Shown here: positions 8,582 through 17,446 of the stretch, in pieces
How positions within the stretch are numbered: the stretch's first letter is position 1
Layout of the letters: the number at the start of each line of letters is the position of its first letter
Source: Sinorhizobium sp. A49
Lineage (GTDB): Bacteria > Pseudomonadota > Alphaproteobacteria > Rhizobiales > Rhizobiaceae
Direction of reading: 5' to 3'
Assembly (NCBI RefSeq): GCF_002002725.1
Contig: NZ_MUNW01000051.1
Span: 1-64,000 of the forward strand
Length of the DNA stretch: 64,000 nucleotides
Made by a program: the position numbers and the translations under genes
The notes under the pieces: model-generated
Told to the model about the DNA's origin: nothing
Databases searched by the model: none
The model's input: the letters and a program-made list of their open reading frames with translations, nothing else

Positions 8582-9715
8582 TCAGGCGGCAGCCGGATCG
8601 AGCAAGCCCATGTCGATATCCGTGAGTTCTACACGCCGCTCGAGCGCGATACCCGCCTCATCGAACAGGTGGCAATCGCCGGCACGAATGCCCGTCAGCA
8701 CCTGTTCTTCGGGGCGGATGGCCACCGTGCCCGGCAGCATCGCGCAGTAGTTTTCTCCTTCGCCACCAATCGCGGCGTAGGCAACTGTGTGGGCGCCGAG
8801 ACGCTCGATCACCGTTGGCGTGACAGTCAGCGACAAGTCGCCGGCTCCGAGCAGAATGTGCTCGGGCCGCACGCCCAGCGTCAATGTCCGCCCGACCAGA
8901 CCGGCATGCGGCCTGACCGGAACGACAACACGCTGCCCCTTGTAGTCAACCTGCACGCCGGCATCGCTGACGCCCGTACAGGTTACGGCCAGGAAATTCA
9001 TCTTCGGATTGCCGATGAAGCCGGCGACGAAGATGTTTGCTGGCTTGTGGTAGAGTTCGAGCGGCGCGCCTGTCTGGGCGATTTCACCGGCATTGAGGAC
9101 GACGATCCGGTCCGCCATCGTCATCGCTTCGACCTGGTCGTGCGTGACGTAGATCATCGTGGCCCGCAATTGACGGTGCAGCTTCGCCAGTTCAATGCGC
9201 ATGTCAGCGCGCAACGCCGCGTCGAGGTTGGAAAGCGGCTCATCGAACAGAAAGATCTTCGGTTCGCGCACGATAGCCCGGCCGATGGCCACGCGTTGGC
9301 GCTGGCCGCCAGACAGCATTCCGGGCTTTTGCTGCAGCCGCTGGTCGAGATGGAGGATGCGTGCCGCGTGCTCCACCTTGGCCTTCAGCTTCTCTTCCGG
9401 CATCTTTTCCACGCGAAGCGGAAAGGCAATGTTCTCGAAGACGGTCATGTGCGGGTAGAGCGCATAGGATTGAAACACCATGGCGATCCCACGCTTGACC
9501 GGCGGCAGGTCGTTGACGCGTTTGCCATCGATCAGGATGTCCCCCGAGCTGGTCTCGTCGAGACCGGCTATCATCCTGAGCAATGTCGACTTACCGCAAC
9601 CGGAAGGCCCGACGAAAACGACGAACTCACCGTTTTTGACTTCGAGTTCGATGCCTTTCAGCACCTCGAATGTCCCGTAGAATTTCTGAACCGTATTGAG
9701 ATTGAGCTGTCCCAA
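8582..9715 (-). CDS. Sugar ABC transporter ATP-binding protein, UgpC/MalK type
   Basis: A 377-residue ATPase for a CUT1 sugar importer. It has Walker A GPSGCGKST (about 36-44), the signature LSGGQRQ (about 134), Walker B FLFDEP (about 155), the switch His in YVTHDQVEAM, and a C-terminal TOBE-type regulatory region (from about 235) as in MalK/UgpC. I chose TTG 9715 (MGQLNLNTVQKFYG), which has GGAG eight bases upstream and matches the common family start; GTG 9733 is in frame but lacks a ribosome site. It is the last gene of the operon Gfo/Idh, two permeases, binding protein, ATPase, and is followed by a terminator. C-terminal MalK-like domains may also bind a regulator. Confidence 0.93.
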   Translation of the reverse strand: MGQLNLNTVQKFYGTFEVLKGIELEVKNGEFVVFVGPSGCGKSTLLRMIAGLDETSSGDILIDGKRVNDLPPVKRGIAMVFQSYALYPHMTVFENIAFPLRVEKMPEEKLKAKVEHAARILHLDQRLQQKPGMLSGGQRQRVAIGRAIVREPKIFLFDEPLSNLDAALRADMRIELAKLHRQLRATMIYVTHDQVEAMTMADRIVVLNAGEIAQTGAPLELYHKPANIFVAGFIGNPKMNFLAVTCTGVSDAGVQVDYKGQRVVVPVRPHAGLVGRTLTLGVRPEHILLGAGDLSLTVTPTVIERLGAHTVAYAAIGGEGENYCAMLPGTVAIRPEEQVLTGIRAGDCHLFDEAGIALERRVELTDIDMGLLDPAAA

Positions 9716-9770
9716 GAAACTATCTCCGGCCACCGGCGAGAAGCGGCAAGTTAAATCGTGCGCTGAGGAA

Positions 9771-9798
9771 GGGCCGCGAGCTTGAAAGCCCGCGGCCC
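9771..9798 (-). other. Intercistronic hairpin after the sugar-binding protein
   Basis: GGGCCGCG (9771-9778) pairs with CGCGGCCC (9791-9798), with further inner pairs. It starts 8 bases after the stop of the binding-protein gene and has no U-tract, so it looks like an mRNA-stabilising or partial-termination element rather than a terminator. Confidence 0.6.
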
Positions 9799-9806
9799 CG
9801 ATGGCC

Positions 9807-11024
9807 TTACTTGAACTGCTCGAGGTCGGCCGCAGCCTTCTTCAGCGCATCGGCCGGTTCTGCCTTGCCGGTCACGACGGCCTGCACCATCTCGATCATC
9901 GTGTTCTGCAGGCCCTTGTAGTCGAGGAACAGCGGCTCCGGACCACCGTTGGAGATGCCGTCGATGAAGGGCTTCCAATAGGGGTTGGCGGCAACCATAT
10001 CGTCGACGGCCTTGCCCGGGCGCAACGGCGTCAAGCCTTCCTGCGCTTCGTAGATCGGCTGGTTCTCAGGATTGGTCAGGAACTTGGCGAACTCGATTGC
10101 CTTCTCCTCGACGCCCGTTCCGCTGAAGACGGCAAGGCTGTCGGTGATCAGGAGCGTGCCCGGTCCCTTGGCGCTCGGACCAAGCGGCAGGGCGGCGACG
10201 CCCCAGTCGATCTTGGTTTCCTTCAGGCGGTTGACGGCGCCGACCGAGGCCTGGATCATGCCGAGCTTGCCATCGAGGAAGATCGCCCGCACTTCATTCT
10301 GCTCGTAGGAGGTCGGACCTTCCTCGGCGTAGGGAACGATATCCTTCAGTGCGGTCAGGGCTTCCAGGTTCTGCTTGCTGTCGAGCGTAATCTTGCCATC
10401 GCCGTCGATCACCGAACCGTCATTGGTGTAAACCCAATGCAGGAACTGGTGCATGGTGTTGTCGAAGGTCTTCGCGACGACGCCGAAGCCCGGAATGCCG
10501 GTCTTTTCCTTGATCGTCTTGGCGTATTCCAGCTCTTCAGCCCAGGTTGTCGGCGGCTTTTCCGGGTCGAGGCCAGCCTGCTTGAACAACTCCTTGTTCC
10601 AGTAGAGCGCCTTGGTGGAGAAGGCGACCGGGATGCCCCATTGCTTGCCGCTCGTCGTCACCGTGTCCATGATGTACGGGTAATAGGCGGCCTTCTCGGC
10701 GTCCGAGAAGGTGATCGGCACGATCAGTTCGTTGTCGGCAAATTCCTTCAGCGTGCGCGAACCGACATAGGCAAGGGCAACCGGCGTGCCCGCGGCCGCA
10801 AGCGTCGTCACCTTGTCCTGGCACTGCGCCCAGCCGACGACTTCCGATGCGATCTTGTAGCCGGGATTTGCTTCTTCCCACTTCTTGATGAAGTCGGCAT
10901 GCGCCGGCTGCATCTTGTCGCCGCAGGCGATGAAGCTGATTTCCTGGTCGGCTGCCAGCGACGGCAGCGCCGTCGTGGCGAAGAGCGCCAGGGTTGCTGC
11001 AATCAATGAGGCATGCTTTTTCAT
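9807..11024 (-). CDS. Sugar ABC transporter substrate-binding protein (family 1, CUT1)
   Basis: A 405-residue periplasmic binding protein with a Sec signal peptide (MKKHASLIAATLALFATTALPSLA, cleavage before ADQE). The mature part has the family 1 layout: ISFIACGDKM start, TLAAAGTPVALAYVGSRTLKEFADN in the first lobe, and WGIPVAFSTKALYWNKELFKQAGLDPEKPPTTW, which is typical of maltose/glycerol-phosphate type sugar binders. It follows the two permeases and precedes the ATPase. Substrate is not readable, but the neighbouring GH20 and RpiR genes suggest an amino-sugar oligosaccharide or glycoside. An intercistronic hairpin after the stop should raise its level over the ATPase. Confidence 0.93.
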   Translation of the reverse strand: MKKHASLIAATLALFATTALPSLAADQEISFIACGDKMQPAHADFIKKWEEANPGYKIASEVVGWAQCQDKVTTLAAAGTPVALAYVGSRTLKEFADNELIVPITFSDAEKAAYYPYIMDTVTTSGKQWGIPVAFSTKALYWNKELFKQAGLDPEKPPTTWAEELEYAKTIKEKTGIPGFGVVAKTFDNTMHQFLHWVYTNDGSVIDGDGKITLDSKQNLEALTALKDIVPYAEEGPTSYEQNEVRAIFLDGKLGMIQASVGAVNRLKETKIDWGVAALPLGPSAKGPGTLLITDSLAVFSGTGVEEKAIEFAKFLTNPENQPIYEAQEGLTPLRPGKAVDDMVAANPYWKPFIDGISNGGPEPLFLDYKGLQNTMIEMVQAVVTGKAEPADALKKAAADLEQFK

Positions 11025-11060
11025 GGTGGTTCCCCTTGCTTTTGAAGCTCGTTGTTGCGG

Positions 11061-11918
11061 TTATTGTTTCACGGCGCCGGCGGTCAGGCCCGCGACGAGA
11101 TAGCGTTGCATCAGGAAGATGAGGATGACGGCGGGTGCGATGCCGACAAAGCTCGCGGCCATCAACTCGTTCCAGATCACTTCCTGCCGGCCGAAATAGG
11201 CGTAGAGACCGATGGGAAGCGGCATGTATTCGGTCTTCGAGTTGAACGTCAGCGCGAAGATGAATTGCTGGGCATAGGACCCGATGAAGGTGGTGATCGC
11301 CACGACCGTGATGCCCGGCATGGCGATCGGCAGGATGACGCGGCGCAGCGTGTAGAAATGGCTGGCGCCATCGACGAAGGCCGCCTCGTCCAGTTCGCGT
11401 GGAATGCGCATCATGTAGGTGCGCAACAACCAGATCGCCGAGGGGATGAGAAAAGCGACGCCCGGCACGATCATGGCGAAATAGGTGTTGAGCACGCCGA
11501 GTGTGCGCATCAGCCGGAAGAGCGGAATGAGCAGAACCGCGCCTGAAAACATGTTGACCGCCAGGAACGCCGCCAACAGCGGGCCGCTCCCGCGGAACTT
11601 GAAGCGGGCGAAGGCGTAGGCGGACGGCACGACGAGGACGAGCACGATAGCCGTGACGATCGTGGAGATGAAGAAGGAGTTGAAGATGTAGCGGGCGAAG
11701 CCCGGAACGCTGACCCACATGGTCCGGTAGGCATCGAATGACCCGTTTTCCGGCCAGAACTTGTAGGGCGAGGAAAAGAGGAGGCCGAGCGGCTTCAGCG
11801 ACACCAGAAAGCCTTCAACGAAGGGCGACAGGATGAACGCCAGGAAGACAAAGATGCCGGCATAGATCGCAATCAGTTCATACCACCGGTAGCGGTTGAT
11901 CATCGCGGGCTGGGTCAT
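11061..11918 (-). CDS. Sugar ABC transporter permease, MalG type
   Basis: A 285-residue inner-membrane permease with six predicted helices. The coupling motif region reads DEAAFVDGASHFYTLRRVILPIAMPG, the EAA loop that contacts the ATPase. The start ATG 11918 has GGGAGA upstream and overlaps the stop of the MalF-type permease by four bases (ATGA), a sign of translational coupling. It forms the pore with the next gene. No unusual feature was seen. Confidence 0.93.
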   Translation of the reverse strand: MTQPAMINRYRWYELIAIYAGIFVFLAFILSPFVEGFLVSLKPLGLLFSSPYKFWPENGSFDAYRTMWVSVPGFARYIFNSFFISTIVTAIVLVLVVPSAYAFARFKFRGSGPLLAAFLAVNMFSGAVLLIPLFRLMRTLGVLNTYFAMIVPGVAFLIPSAIWLLRTYMMRIPRELDEAAFVDGASHFYTLRRVILPIAMPGITVVAITTFIGSYAQQFIFALTFNSKTEYMPLPIGLYAYFGRQEVIWNELMAASFVGIAPAVILIFLMQRYLVAGLTAGAVKQ

Positions 11919-12799
11919 CGGCTGTCTCCCTGAGCAAGGCGGCTGGTGACACGGAAATAGGCCAGGCAGAAGATCGACAGGAAGATGCAGATCAGCACCG
12001 CCCGGGCAGCCCCTTCCCCGTACTTCTTTGAACCGATGGCCGTGCGATAGGTGTCGATGATCATCGTCGTCGTCTCACCGTTCGGCCCGCCCTGGGTCAG
12101 GATCCAGATGATGTCGAACGAATTGAAAGTGGCGATCAGCGACAGCATCGACATGGTGATCATCGACGGAATGAGCAACGGCAGCGTGATGCGCCGGAAG
12201 CGATAGAAGCGCCCCGCCCCGTCCGTCCACGCGGCCTCATAGAGATCCTGCGGGATCGCCTGCATCGCCGCCAGCATGTAGAGGGTGACCAGCGGCACGC
12301 CGATCCAGACGTCGGTTATGATCGTCGCCCAGAAGGCCGTCGAGCCCCGCGCCAGGAAGGCGACCGGGCCATCGACGATGCCCCAGTTCTGCAACATGCC
12401 CGAAATCATGCCGAACTGGCCGTTGTACATCCAGCCCCACATGAAGATGCCGATCGCCATCGGCACGATCCATGGCGGCATCGTCAACACGCGGAAGAGC
12501 GCGCGGCCAGGGACTGCAGCATTGAGCATCGTCGCGCCGAACACCCCGACGATCATCTTGATCGAGACCGAGAAGAACGTCCACACGAAGGTGCGAACGA
12601 TGACTTCGGCAAAGGTGCTGTTGAAGATCTTGTCGTAATTTGCCCAGCCGACCCAATTCGTCGTCTTCTTCAGCGACGCGTCGGTGAACGACAGGATGAA
12701 GGTATCGACAAGCGGATAGGCTACGATGACCGTGACATAGAGCACGGCAGGCAAGAGCAGGATCCAGGCGAAGATGACCGTGCTGCGTTGAACACTCAT
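11915..12799 (-). CDS. Sugar ABC transporter permease, MalF/UgpA type
   Basis: A 294-residue permease with six predicted membrane helices and an EAA loop (LYEAAWTDGAGRFYRFRRITLPLLIPS). ATG 12799 follows GGAGAAG. It partners with the MalG-type permease, with which it overlaps by four bases, and starts 13 bases after the Gfo/Idh gene, so the operon order is oxidoreductase, MalF, MalG, binding protein, ATPase. It has the length of UgpA rather than the longer MalF of enteric bacteria. Confidence 0.93.
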   Translation of the reverse strand: MSVQRSTVIFAWILLLPAVLYVTVIVAYPLVDTFILSFTDASLKKTTNWVGWANYDKIFNSTFAEVIVRTFVWTFFSVSIKMIVGVFGATMLNAAVPGRALFRVLTMPPWIVPMAIGIFMWGWMYNGQFGMISGMLQNWGIVDGPVAFLARGSTAFWATIITDVWIGVPLVTLYMLAAMQAIPQDLYEAAWTDGAGRFYRFRRITLPLLIPSMITMSMLSLIATFNSFDIIWILTQGGPNGETTTMIIDTYRTAIGSKKYGEGAARAVLICIFLSIFCLAYFRVTSRLAQGDSR

Positions 12800-12812
12800 C
12801 CCGCTTCTCCTC

Positions 12813-13970
12813 TCAAGCCGCGCGTGAATGCAGGGCTTCGTCGAAGCGATCCCAGATCGGCCTGAGATCGATCACGCTCCGCTTGCGCCGAGCCTCGTCC
12901 ATCGACAATGCCAGGATGCCCGCTTCGAGCGCATCGATCGTGGAGACCGGCAACGGACGGCCGTCGCGCACATGGCCGATGATATCGGTCGCCATCTGTT
13001 CGTCGGCGCCATAATGCTGCGACAGTTCGGTCGCCGCGTACTTGTTTTCGATCACCTTCTTGCCGCTCAACATCTCGTGCACATCGAAATAGCCGCGGAT
13101 GAAATCGCCCTCGGCCATGCCACGCGACCCCATGATGCAGAAGCGGCGGAACTGATCCGGCACATTGAGGTTGGTGTGGAAGTTCATGCCGACACCATTG
13201 GCGTATTCGACAATGGCGACCTGGTAGTCGATGATGTCGCCGTCGCTGTCGAACACCTTGTCCGATCCCATCCAGCCGCTTGGCTTGCGATGAAAAAGCT
13301 CGAGATCGTTGATGCCCTCGCGTGCGGGATCGTTTGCGGGAATGAAACTCTTGCGCCCACCGAAGCTCGCCACCCGTTCCGGACGGGCGCCGATGACACC
13401 GTTGTAGAGATCGAGGTCGTGGCAGCATTTCTCGAGCATGAAACTGCCGGAGTAGCGCTCGTAGCGGCGCCAGTCGCGCATGAAGAAGGCGCCATGATAG
13501 GGCTCGATGTGCTCGGATGCCTCGATCGAAACGACCTGGCCAAGCTTCCCTTCGGCAAGCGCTGCGCGCAGGTCGCGGTACATCGGCGCGTAGCGCAACA
13601 CCAGGCCGACCATCAGGCGCTCGTGGCCGAATTTCGCCATCAGCCGCGCAAGCTCCAGGCTTTCCTGAACGGTCGTCACGATCGGCTTTTCGCTGAAGAC
13701 CTTGAGGCCGGCCTCAAGCCCGATCCGGATATGATCGAGATGCATGTGGTTCGGTGACCCGATCATCAAGAGGTCGAGCTTTTCGCTGGCGATCAGCTCC
13801 TCGGGCGTCGCATAGGCCTTGCCGGCGGAGATGCCTTTTTCGACCAGACCCGGCAGCCCGGCCGGCGCCGGATCGACGTATCCGGCGATCTCGAAATTCT
13901 CATCCATGGCTTTGAAAACGTAGCCCAGATATCCCAGACGGAATCCGAGTCCGATTATCCCGACTTTCAT
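12813..13970 (-). CDS. Gfo/Idh/MocA family oxidoreductase
   Basis: A 385-residue NAD(P)-dependent sugar or inositol dehydrogenase type. The N-terminal Rossmann domain starts MKVGIIGLGFRLGYLG, a GxGxxx variant, followed by the family motif EKPIVTTVQESLELA (about 95-110) containing the conserved Lys, and a C-terminal beta-sheet domain with HDLDLYNGVIGARPERV and its catalytic His/Asp region. ATG 13970 is preceded by AAGGGA; frames that extend further upstream cross the promoter and are not family-like. It is the first gene of the leftward CUT1 operon, so it probably oxidises the imported sugar. Two copies of the candidate RpiR motif lie 28 and 100 bases upstream. Confidence 0.92.
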   Translation of the reverse strand: MKVGIIGLGFRLGYLGYVFKAMDENFEIAGYVDPAPAGLPGLVEKGISAGKAYATPEELIASEKLDLLMIGSPNHMHLDHIRIGLEAGLKVFSEKPIVTTVQESLELARLMAKFGHERLMVGLVLRYAPMYRDLRAALAEGKLGQVVSIEASEHIEPYHGAFFMRDWRRYERYSGSFMLEKCCHDLDLYNGVIGARPERVASFGGRKSFIPANDPAREGINDLELFHRKPSGWMGSDKVFDSDGDIIDYQVAIVEYANGVGMNFHTNLNVPDQFRRFCIMGSRGMAEGDFIRGYFDVHEMLSGKKVIENKYAATELSQHYGADEQMATDIIGHVRDGRPLPVSTIDALEAGILALSMDEARRKRSVIDLRPIWDRFDEALHSRAA

Positions 13971-14492
13971 GCTCGCACTGTTCCCTTGCCTTATGGCGTA
14001 ATTTATTTTCGCAGACTGGGACAGATTTTTGAGGTCGTCAACCCAAATCCGCGTATTTTGTAAAATTGTGAAATTCATTTTCATGGAACGCGGCGAATGC
14101 CGCTGCGGCAGGCATTTCCCGGACAACCAAAGAGGGTGCGACCTCCGCAACTCTCCGACAGGAGGAAAGCGGTCCAGACCACTATACGTTGCGTGGGTGA
14201 TTTTTGATCGGTTCAGGCTTTTGCGAGCAAGCGGTTGCGCCAGTGCTGCAGCCGTGGCGATGCCCGGCCAGATAATGGTGGCGGTATCTTGGGATGGTCA
14301 CCGACCCTTCCCTTCCGCGCGATCTGCGCATTTGGTGCGATCAGGAACGCAACGGCCGGCGCACTGCGAGTGGCAAAAACCTCTTTTTGACGCCTCGGTA
14401 GAGCACGCGCCATTCTAGCACGCAGTACTGTGTTCTGACGCAGCGTGCAGCCGGTGACCCAAATGGCATGGCAGGCGGTGGGTGGCGCGGTC
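13971..14492. other. Intergenic region without a recognisable gene
   Basis: These 522 bases separate two leftward operons. The right side is downstream of the osmoprotectant permease; an AT-paired CAAAAA/TTTTTG weak hairpin near 14374-14389 might end that transcript. The left side holds an AT-rich promoter region (14000-14085) for the Gfo/Idh operon. A 109-codon minus-strand frame (14542-14213) resembles nothing I know and overlaps the upstream gene. Confidence 0.5.
13998..14082 (-). promoter_or_regulatory. Two candidate RpiR operators before the Gfo/Idh-CUT1 operon
   Basis: On the minus strand the sites read GAAAATAAATTAC (14010-13998) and GAAAATGAATTTC (14082-14070); the second is an inverted repeat TGAAA-N5-TTTCA. 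They match the motifs beside RidA and the NTF2-like gene. Binding by the RpiR regulator at 5064-5927 is inferred. Confidence 0.5.
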
Positions 14493-15230
14493 CTAGCGTC
14501 CCATTCGCGAACCGATGCTTCGTTCGGCTGCCTGCAGGGCATCGTGGATCAGGACGGCGAGCACCGCTACGATGAGGCCACCCTGGACGACGAAGGCAAG
14601 GTTGTTCGACTGGAGGCCAGCGATGATCACTTCGCCGAGCGTTCTTGCCGCAACCGTCGAGCCGATCGTCGCTGTCGCCAGGCTGATCACCACGGAGAGC
14701 CGGATGCCGGCGAGGATCACCGGCATTGCCAAGGGCAGTTCGATCTTCATCAACCGTTGCCGCCCGGTCATGCCGGTGCCCCGCGCCGCCTCCATGATCG
14801 ATGGCGGCAAGGTCGTCAGCCCGGTCAGTGCGTTCTCGAAGATCGGCAGCAGACCGTAGAGGAAGAGCGCAATCAGCGTCGGCTTTTCACCGAAGCCGAA
14901 GATCGGCACAGCGAGCGCCAGTACGGCGACCGGTGGAAAGGTCTGGCCGATATTCACCAGACTGCGCGAAAGCGGCAGGAATTCTGCCCCCGACGACCGC
15001 GTGACCAGGATCGCCAGGGCCAACGCGACCACGATTGCGCCAGCCGTTGCTATCGCGACCGTGCGCAGATGCAGCAGCGTCAACTGCAGCAGGCTGCCCT
15101 GGTTATAGATTGCCGGTGCATTTTCCTGAACCAGCGGCCGCAACAGCGGTTCGAACCATTGCGGCTGGACCAGAAAGGCGATGAGAACGGCAAAAGCAAC
15201 CAGCCGAAACAGAGTTGGAAGGCGCAGCAT
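14493..15230 (-). CDS. Osmoprotectant ABC transporter permease (OpuBB/YehW type)
   Basis: A 245-residue permease with six or so hydrophobic segments and the family loop PPSIMEAARGTGMTGRQRLMKIELPLAMPVILAGIRLS, the EAA motif of glycine betaine/choline type importers. ATG 15230 overlaps the ATPase stop by one base (TGATG); GTG 15233 is an alternative. It is the last gene of the operon binding protein, long permease, ATPase, short permease, the same set as YehZYXW/OsmFVWXY. Two permeases per ATPase imply a heterodimeric pore. Confidence 0.9.
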   Translation of the reverse strand: MLRLPTLFRLVAFAVLIAFLVQPQWFEPLLRPLVQENAPAIYNQGSLLQLTLLHLRTVAIATAGAIVVALALAILVTRSSGAEFLPLSRSLVNIGQTFPPVAVLALAVPIFGFGEKPTLIALFLYGLLPIFENALTGLTTLPPSIMEAARGTGMTGRQRLMKIELPLAMPVILAGIRLSVVISLATATIGSTVAARTLGEVIIAGLQSNNLAFVVQGGLIVAVLAVLIHDALQAAERSIGSRMGR

Positions 15231-16168
15231 CACGTTGGCCCCGCGGCACGCTGCACCAGGCCATCAAGGCTGACCTTACCGATGACAGCACCATCGGGCC
15301 CGACGACCGGAAGTGCCTTTCGGCCGGACCAGAGCAACGTCGACAAGGCCTCGCGCTGGGTGGCCGCGCTCCCAATCGCCTCGCCTTCTGCCGCACCCGG
15401 CTCTACGGCATCGGCGACGGTTTCGATCGCCAGCAGCCGGAACGGTCGCTCGCCGGCGCCGATCAGGCTTTCGACAAAGGCGGTCGCCGGTTTGACGAGC
15501 ATCTCGGCCGGTGTGGCGTATTGCACCACTTCGCCCTTGTCCATGACGGCGATCCGGTCGGCGAGATGGAAGGCTTCGTCCATGTCATGCGTCACGAGGA
15601 CGATCGTCGTTTCGAAATGCTTCTGGATTGCCAGCAGGTCTTCCTGCGCCTTGGCGCGAATGATCGGATCGAGCGCGCCGAAGGGCTCGTCCATCAACAG
15701 CACCTTCGGTTCAGCCGCCAGCGCGCGGGCAACGCCGACACGCTGCTGCTGGCCGCCGGACAGTTCGTGCGGATAGCGCGGACCGAACGCCACCGGATCG
15801 AGTTGAAAGAGCGTCAGCAGTTCGGTGACCTTGACCTCGATGCGGGCGCGATCCCAACCGAGCAGTGTCGGCACGGTGGCGATGTTTTGCGCGACGGTAC
15901 GGTGCGGAAACAGCCCATGCCCCTGGATCGCATAACCGATCCGCCGGCGCAGTTCGTAGTCCGGAAGCGAGCGGTTATCTTCGCCGTCGAGCTTGATTGT
16001 GCCCGATGTCGGCTCGACCAGACGATTGATCATTCTGAGCAACGTCGTCTTGCCGGAGCCTGAGGTGCCGACGATGACAGTGACCGTGCGCGGTGCGATC
16101 GTCAGGCTGACATCCCTGACGACGGTGGTTTCGCCATAGCGCTTGGTAATACCTTCGATCTCGATCAT
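15230..16168 (-). CDS. Osmoprotectant ABC transporter ATP-binding protein (OsmV/YehX type)
   Basis: A 312-residue ATPase with Walker A GTSGSGKTT (about 34-42), signature [15 protein letters not shown], Walker B VLLMDEPFGALDP and switch THDMDEAFHLADR. After the ATPase domain the residues from about 240 (FRLLAIETVADAVEP...) resemble a single or degenerate CBS region, as in OpuA/OsmV ATPases that sense ionic strength. ATG 16168 overlaps the long permease stop by four bases. Role: energises uptake of a betaine or related compatible solute. Confidence 0.92.
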   Translation of the reverse strand: MIEIEGITKRYGETTVVRDVSLTIAPRTVTVIVGTSGSGKTTLLRMINRLVEPTSGTIKLDGEDNRSLPDYELRRRIGYAIQGHGLFPHRTVAQNIATVPTLLGWDRARIEVKVTELLTLFQLDPVAFGPRYPHELSGGQQQRVGVARALAAEPKVLLMDEPFGALDPIIRAKAQEDLLAIQKHFETTIVLVTHDMDEAFHLADRIAVMDKGEVVQYATPAEMLVKPATAFVESLIGAGERPFRLLAIETVADAVEPGAAEGEAIGSAATQREALSTLLWSGRKALPVVGPDGAVIGKVSLDGLVQRAAGPT

Positions 16169-17331
16169 GCGCTTTGCACCTGACTGCGGTTGGGTGTGGC
16201 CATCTCGATCATTGCATCGAGCACGATTGCGGCGGTGAATGCCAGAAGGACGGTCGGAACGGCGCCGAGCAAAACCAGGTCCATCGCGGTCTGTCCGACC
16301 CCTTGAAAGACGAAGACACCAAAACCGCCACCGCCGATCAGCGCCGCGATCGTCGCAAGCCCGATGTTTTGAACGAGAACGATGCGAATGCCGGTGAGAA
16401 TGACCGGGAAGGCCAGCGGAAATTCGATACCGACAAGGCGCTGAAAGTCCGTCATGCCGATGCCGCGCGCCGCGTCATTGGCTTCTCTCGGCACGCCGGC
16501 AAGTCCGACCACGGTATTGGCGACGACAGGCAGAAGCGAATAGAGGAAGAGGGCTACGAAAGCCGGCGCCGTGCCGATGCCGCGGATGCCGATGGCGGCA
16601 GCGCCCGGAACATGGATCGCGATCCAGCCGAGCGGTGCAATCAGAATGCCGAAAAGTGCTATCGACGGGATTGTCTGGATCGCATTCAGGACACCGAGCA
16701 GGCCGTCGCGCAGCCGCGTGACGCGATGGCAGAGAACGCCAAGCGGAATTCCGACGATCGTCGCGGCGGCAAGCGACCCCAGAGCGAGCGTCACATGCTT
16801 GCCGGCCTCCGCCCAGAAGGTATCTGCGCGGCTGGCATACTCCTTGAGAAGGGACAGACCGTCCCACGTGCCGGACGTCAGAACAGCGGCAATGAAGCCT
16901 AGGACCGCGGAAAGAAAGAGCACGCGCACCAGCGGCGACGGCCGCAACCGGGCCAGGGCGTCGGCGGCCAGCAAACCGAGCGCGAACAACAGGATCCAGA
17001 ACCCGGAGGCCGGCGAAACGCGCGCATAGGTGTTTTCAGGTGGCGTCAGATGGCCCGCGGCGGCACCGATGCCGAGCGCCAACGCGGCGATCGTCGCAAA
17101 GGCGGTGCCAAGGCGCAGCCGGCTTGGCGTTTTCAGAACCGCGACAATCACGGCCGCCACCACAAGGAGGAGAACAACGACAGTCCATGCCGAAGGCAGT
17201 GCTTCGCTTATCGATCTCGCCTCGCCGGCGACAATGCGATTGGCGCGAAAGGTCGCGAAAGGCGCCAGGAACGCGCCATAGGCGGCAAGTGCGGCAATGA
17301 TCACGCCAAGCTTGTCCACGCGGAACTGCAT
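16165..17331 (-). CDS. Osmoprotectant ABC transporter permease, long form (YehY/OsmY-type)
   Basis: A 388-residue permease. The first 170 residues add several hydrophobic helices (AALAAYGAFLAPFATFRANR, TVVVLLLVVAAVIVAVL, LLFALGLLAADALARL) before the conserved permease core, which carries PREANDAARGIGMTDFQRLVGIEFPLAFPVILTG as EAA loop. This long-N-terminus layout matches YehY in the enteric low-affinity betaine system. ATG 17331 has AAGGGA upstream. A terminator-like hairpin separates it from the upstream binding-protein gene, so its expression is probably lower. Confidence 0.9.
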   Translation of the reverse strand: MQFRVDKLGVIIAALAAYGAFLAPFATFRANRIVAGEARSISEALPSAWTVVVLLLVVAAVIVAVLKTPSRLRLGTAFATIAALALGIGAAAGHLTPPENTYARVSPASGFWILLFALGLLAADALARLRPSPLVRVLFLSAVLGFIAAVLTSGTWDGLSLLKEYASRADTFWAEAGKHVTLALGSLAAATIVGIPLGVLCHRVTRLRDGLLGVLNAIQTIPSIALFGILIAPLGWIAIHVPGAAAIGIRGIGTAPAFVALFLYSLLPVVANTVVGLAGVPREANDAARGIGMTDFQRLVGIEFPLAFPVILTGIRIVLVQNIGLATIAALIGGGGFGVFVFQGVGQTAMDLVLLGAVPTVLLAFTAAIVLDAMIEMATPNRSQVQSA

Positions 17332-17389
17332 CAGGTCCCTTCATCTCGCCCGGCTTCCGCTCGACCGACATTCATTGTTTTACATCCAG

Positions 17390-17429
17390 AAAAGAAAACG
17401 CTGGCCGGATGAGCTTATCCGACCAGCGT
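17390..17429 (-). terminator. Hairpin with U-rich tail after the osmoprotectant-binding protein (attenuator)
   Basis: ACGCTGG (17398-17404) pairs with CCAGCGT (17423-17429), then a mismatch and five more pairs (17406-17410 with 17417-17421), loop of six. On the minus strand it is followed by TTTTCTTTT. It lies 17 bases after the stop of the binding protein but before its permease genes, so it may act as a partial terminator. Confidence 0.75.
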
Positions 17430-17446
17430 CGTGCTTTTGCGTCAAC

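Noticed and set aside
14213-14542. 109-codon minus-strand frame in the 522-base intergenic region
   Set aside because: It overlaps the osmoprotectant permease gene, has no convincing start and no recognisable motif; I leave it as non-coding.
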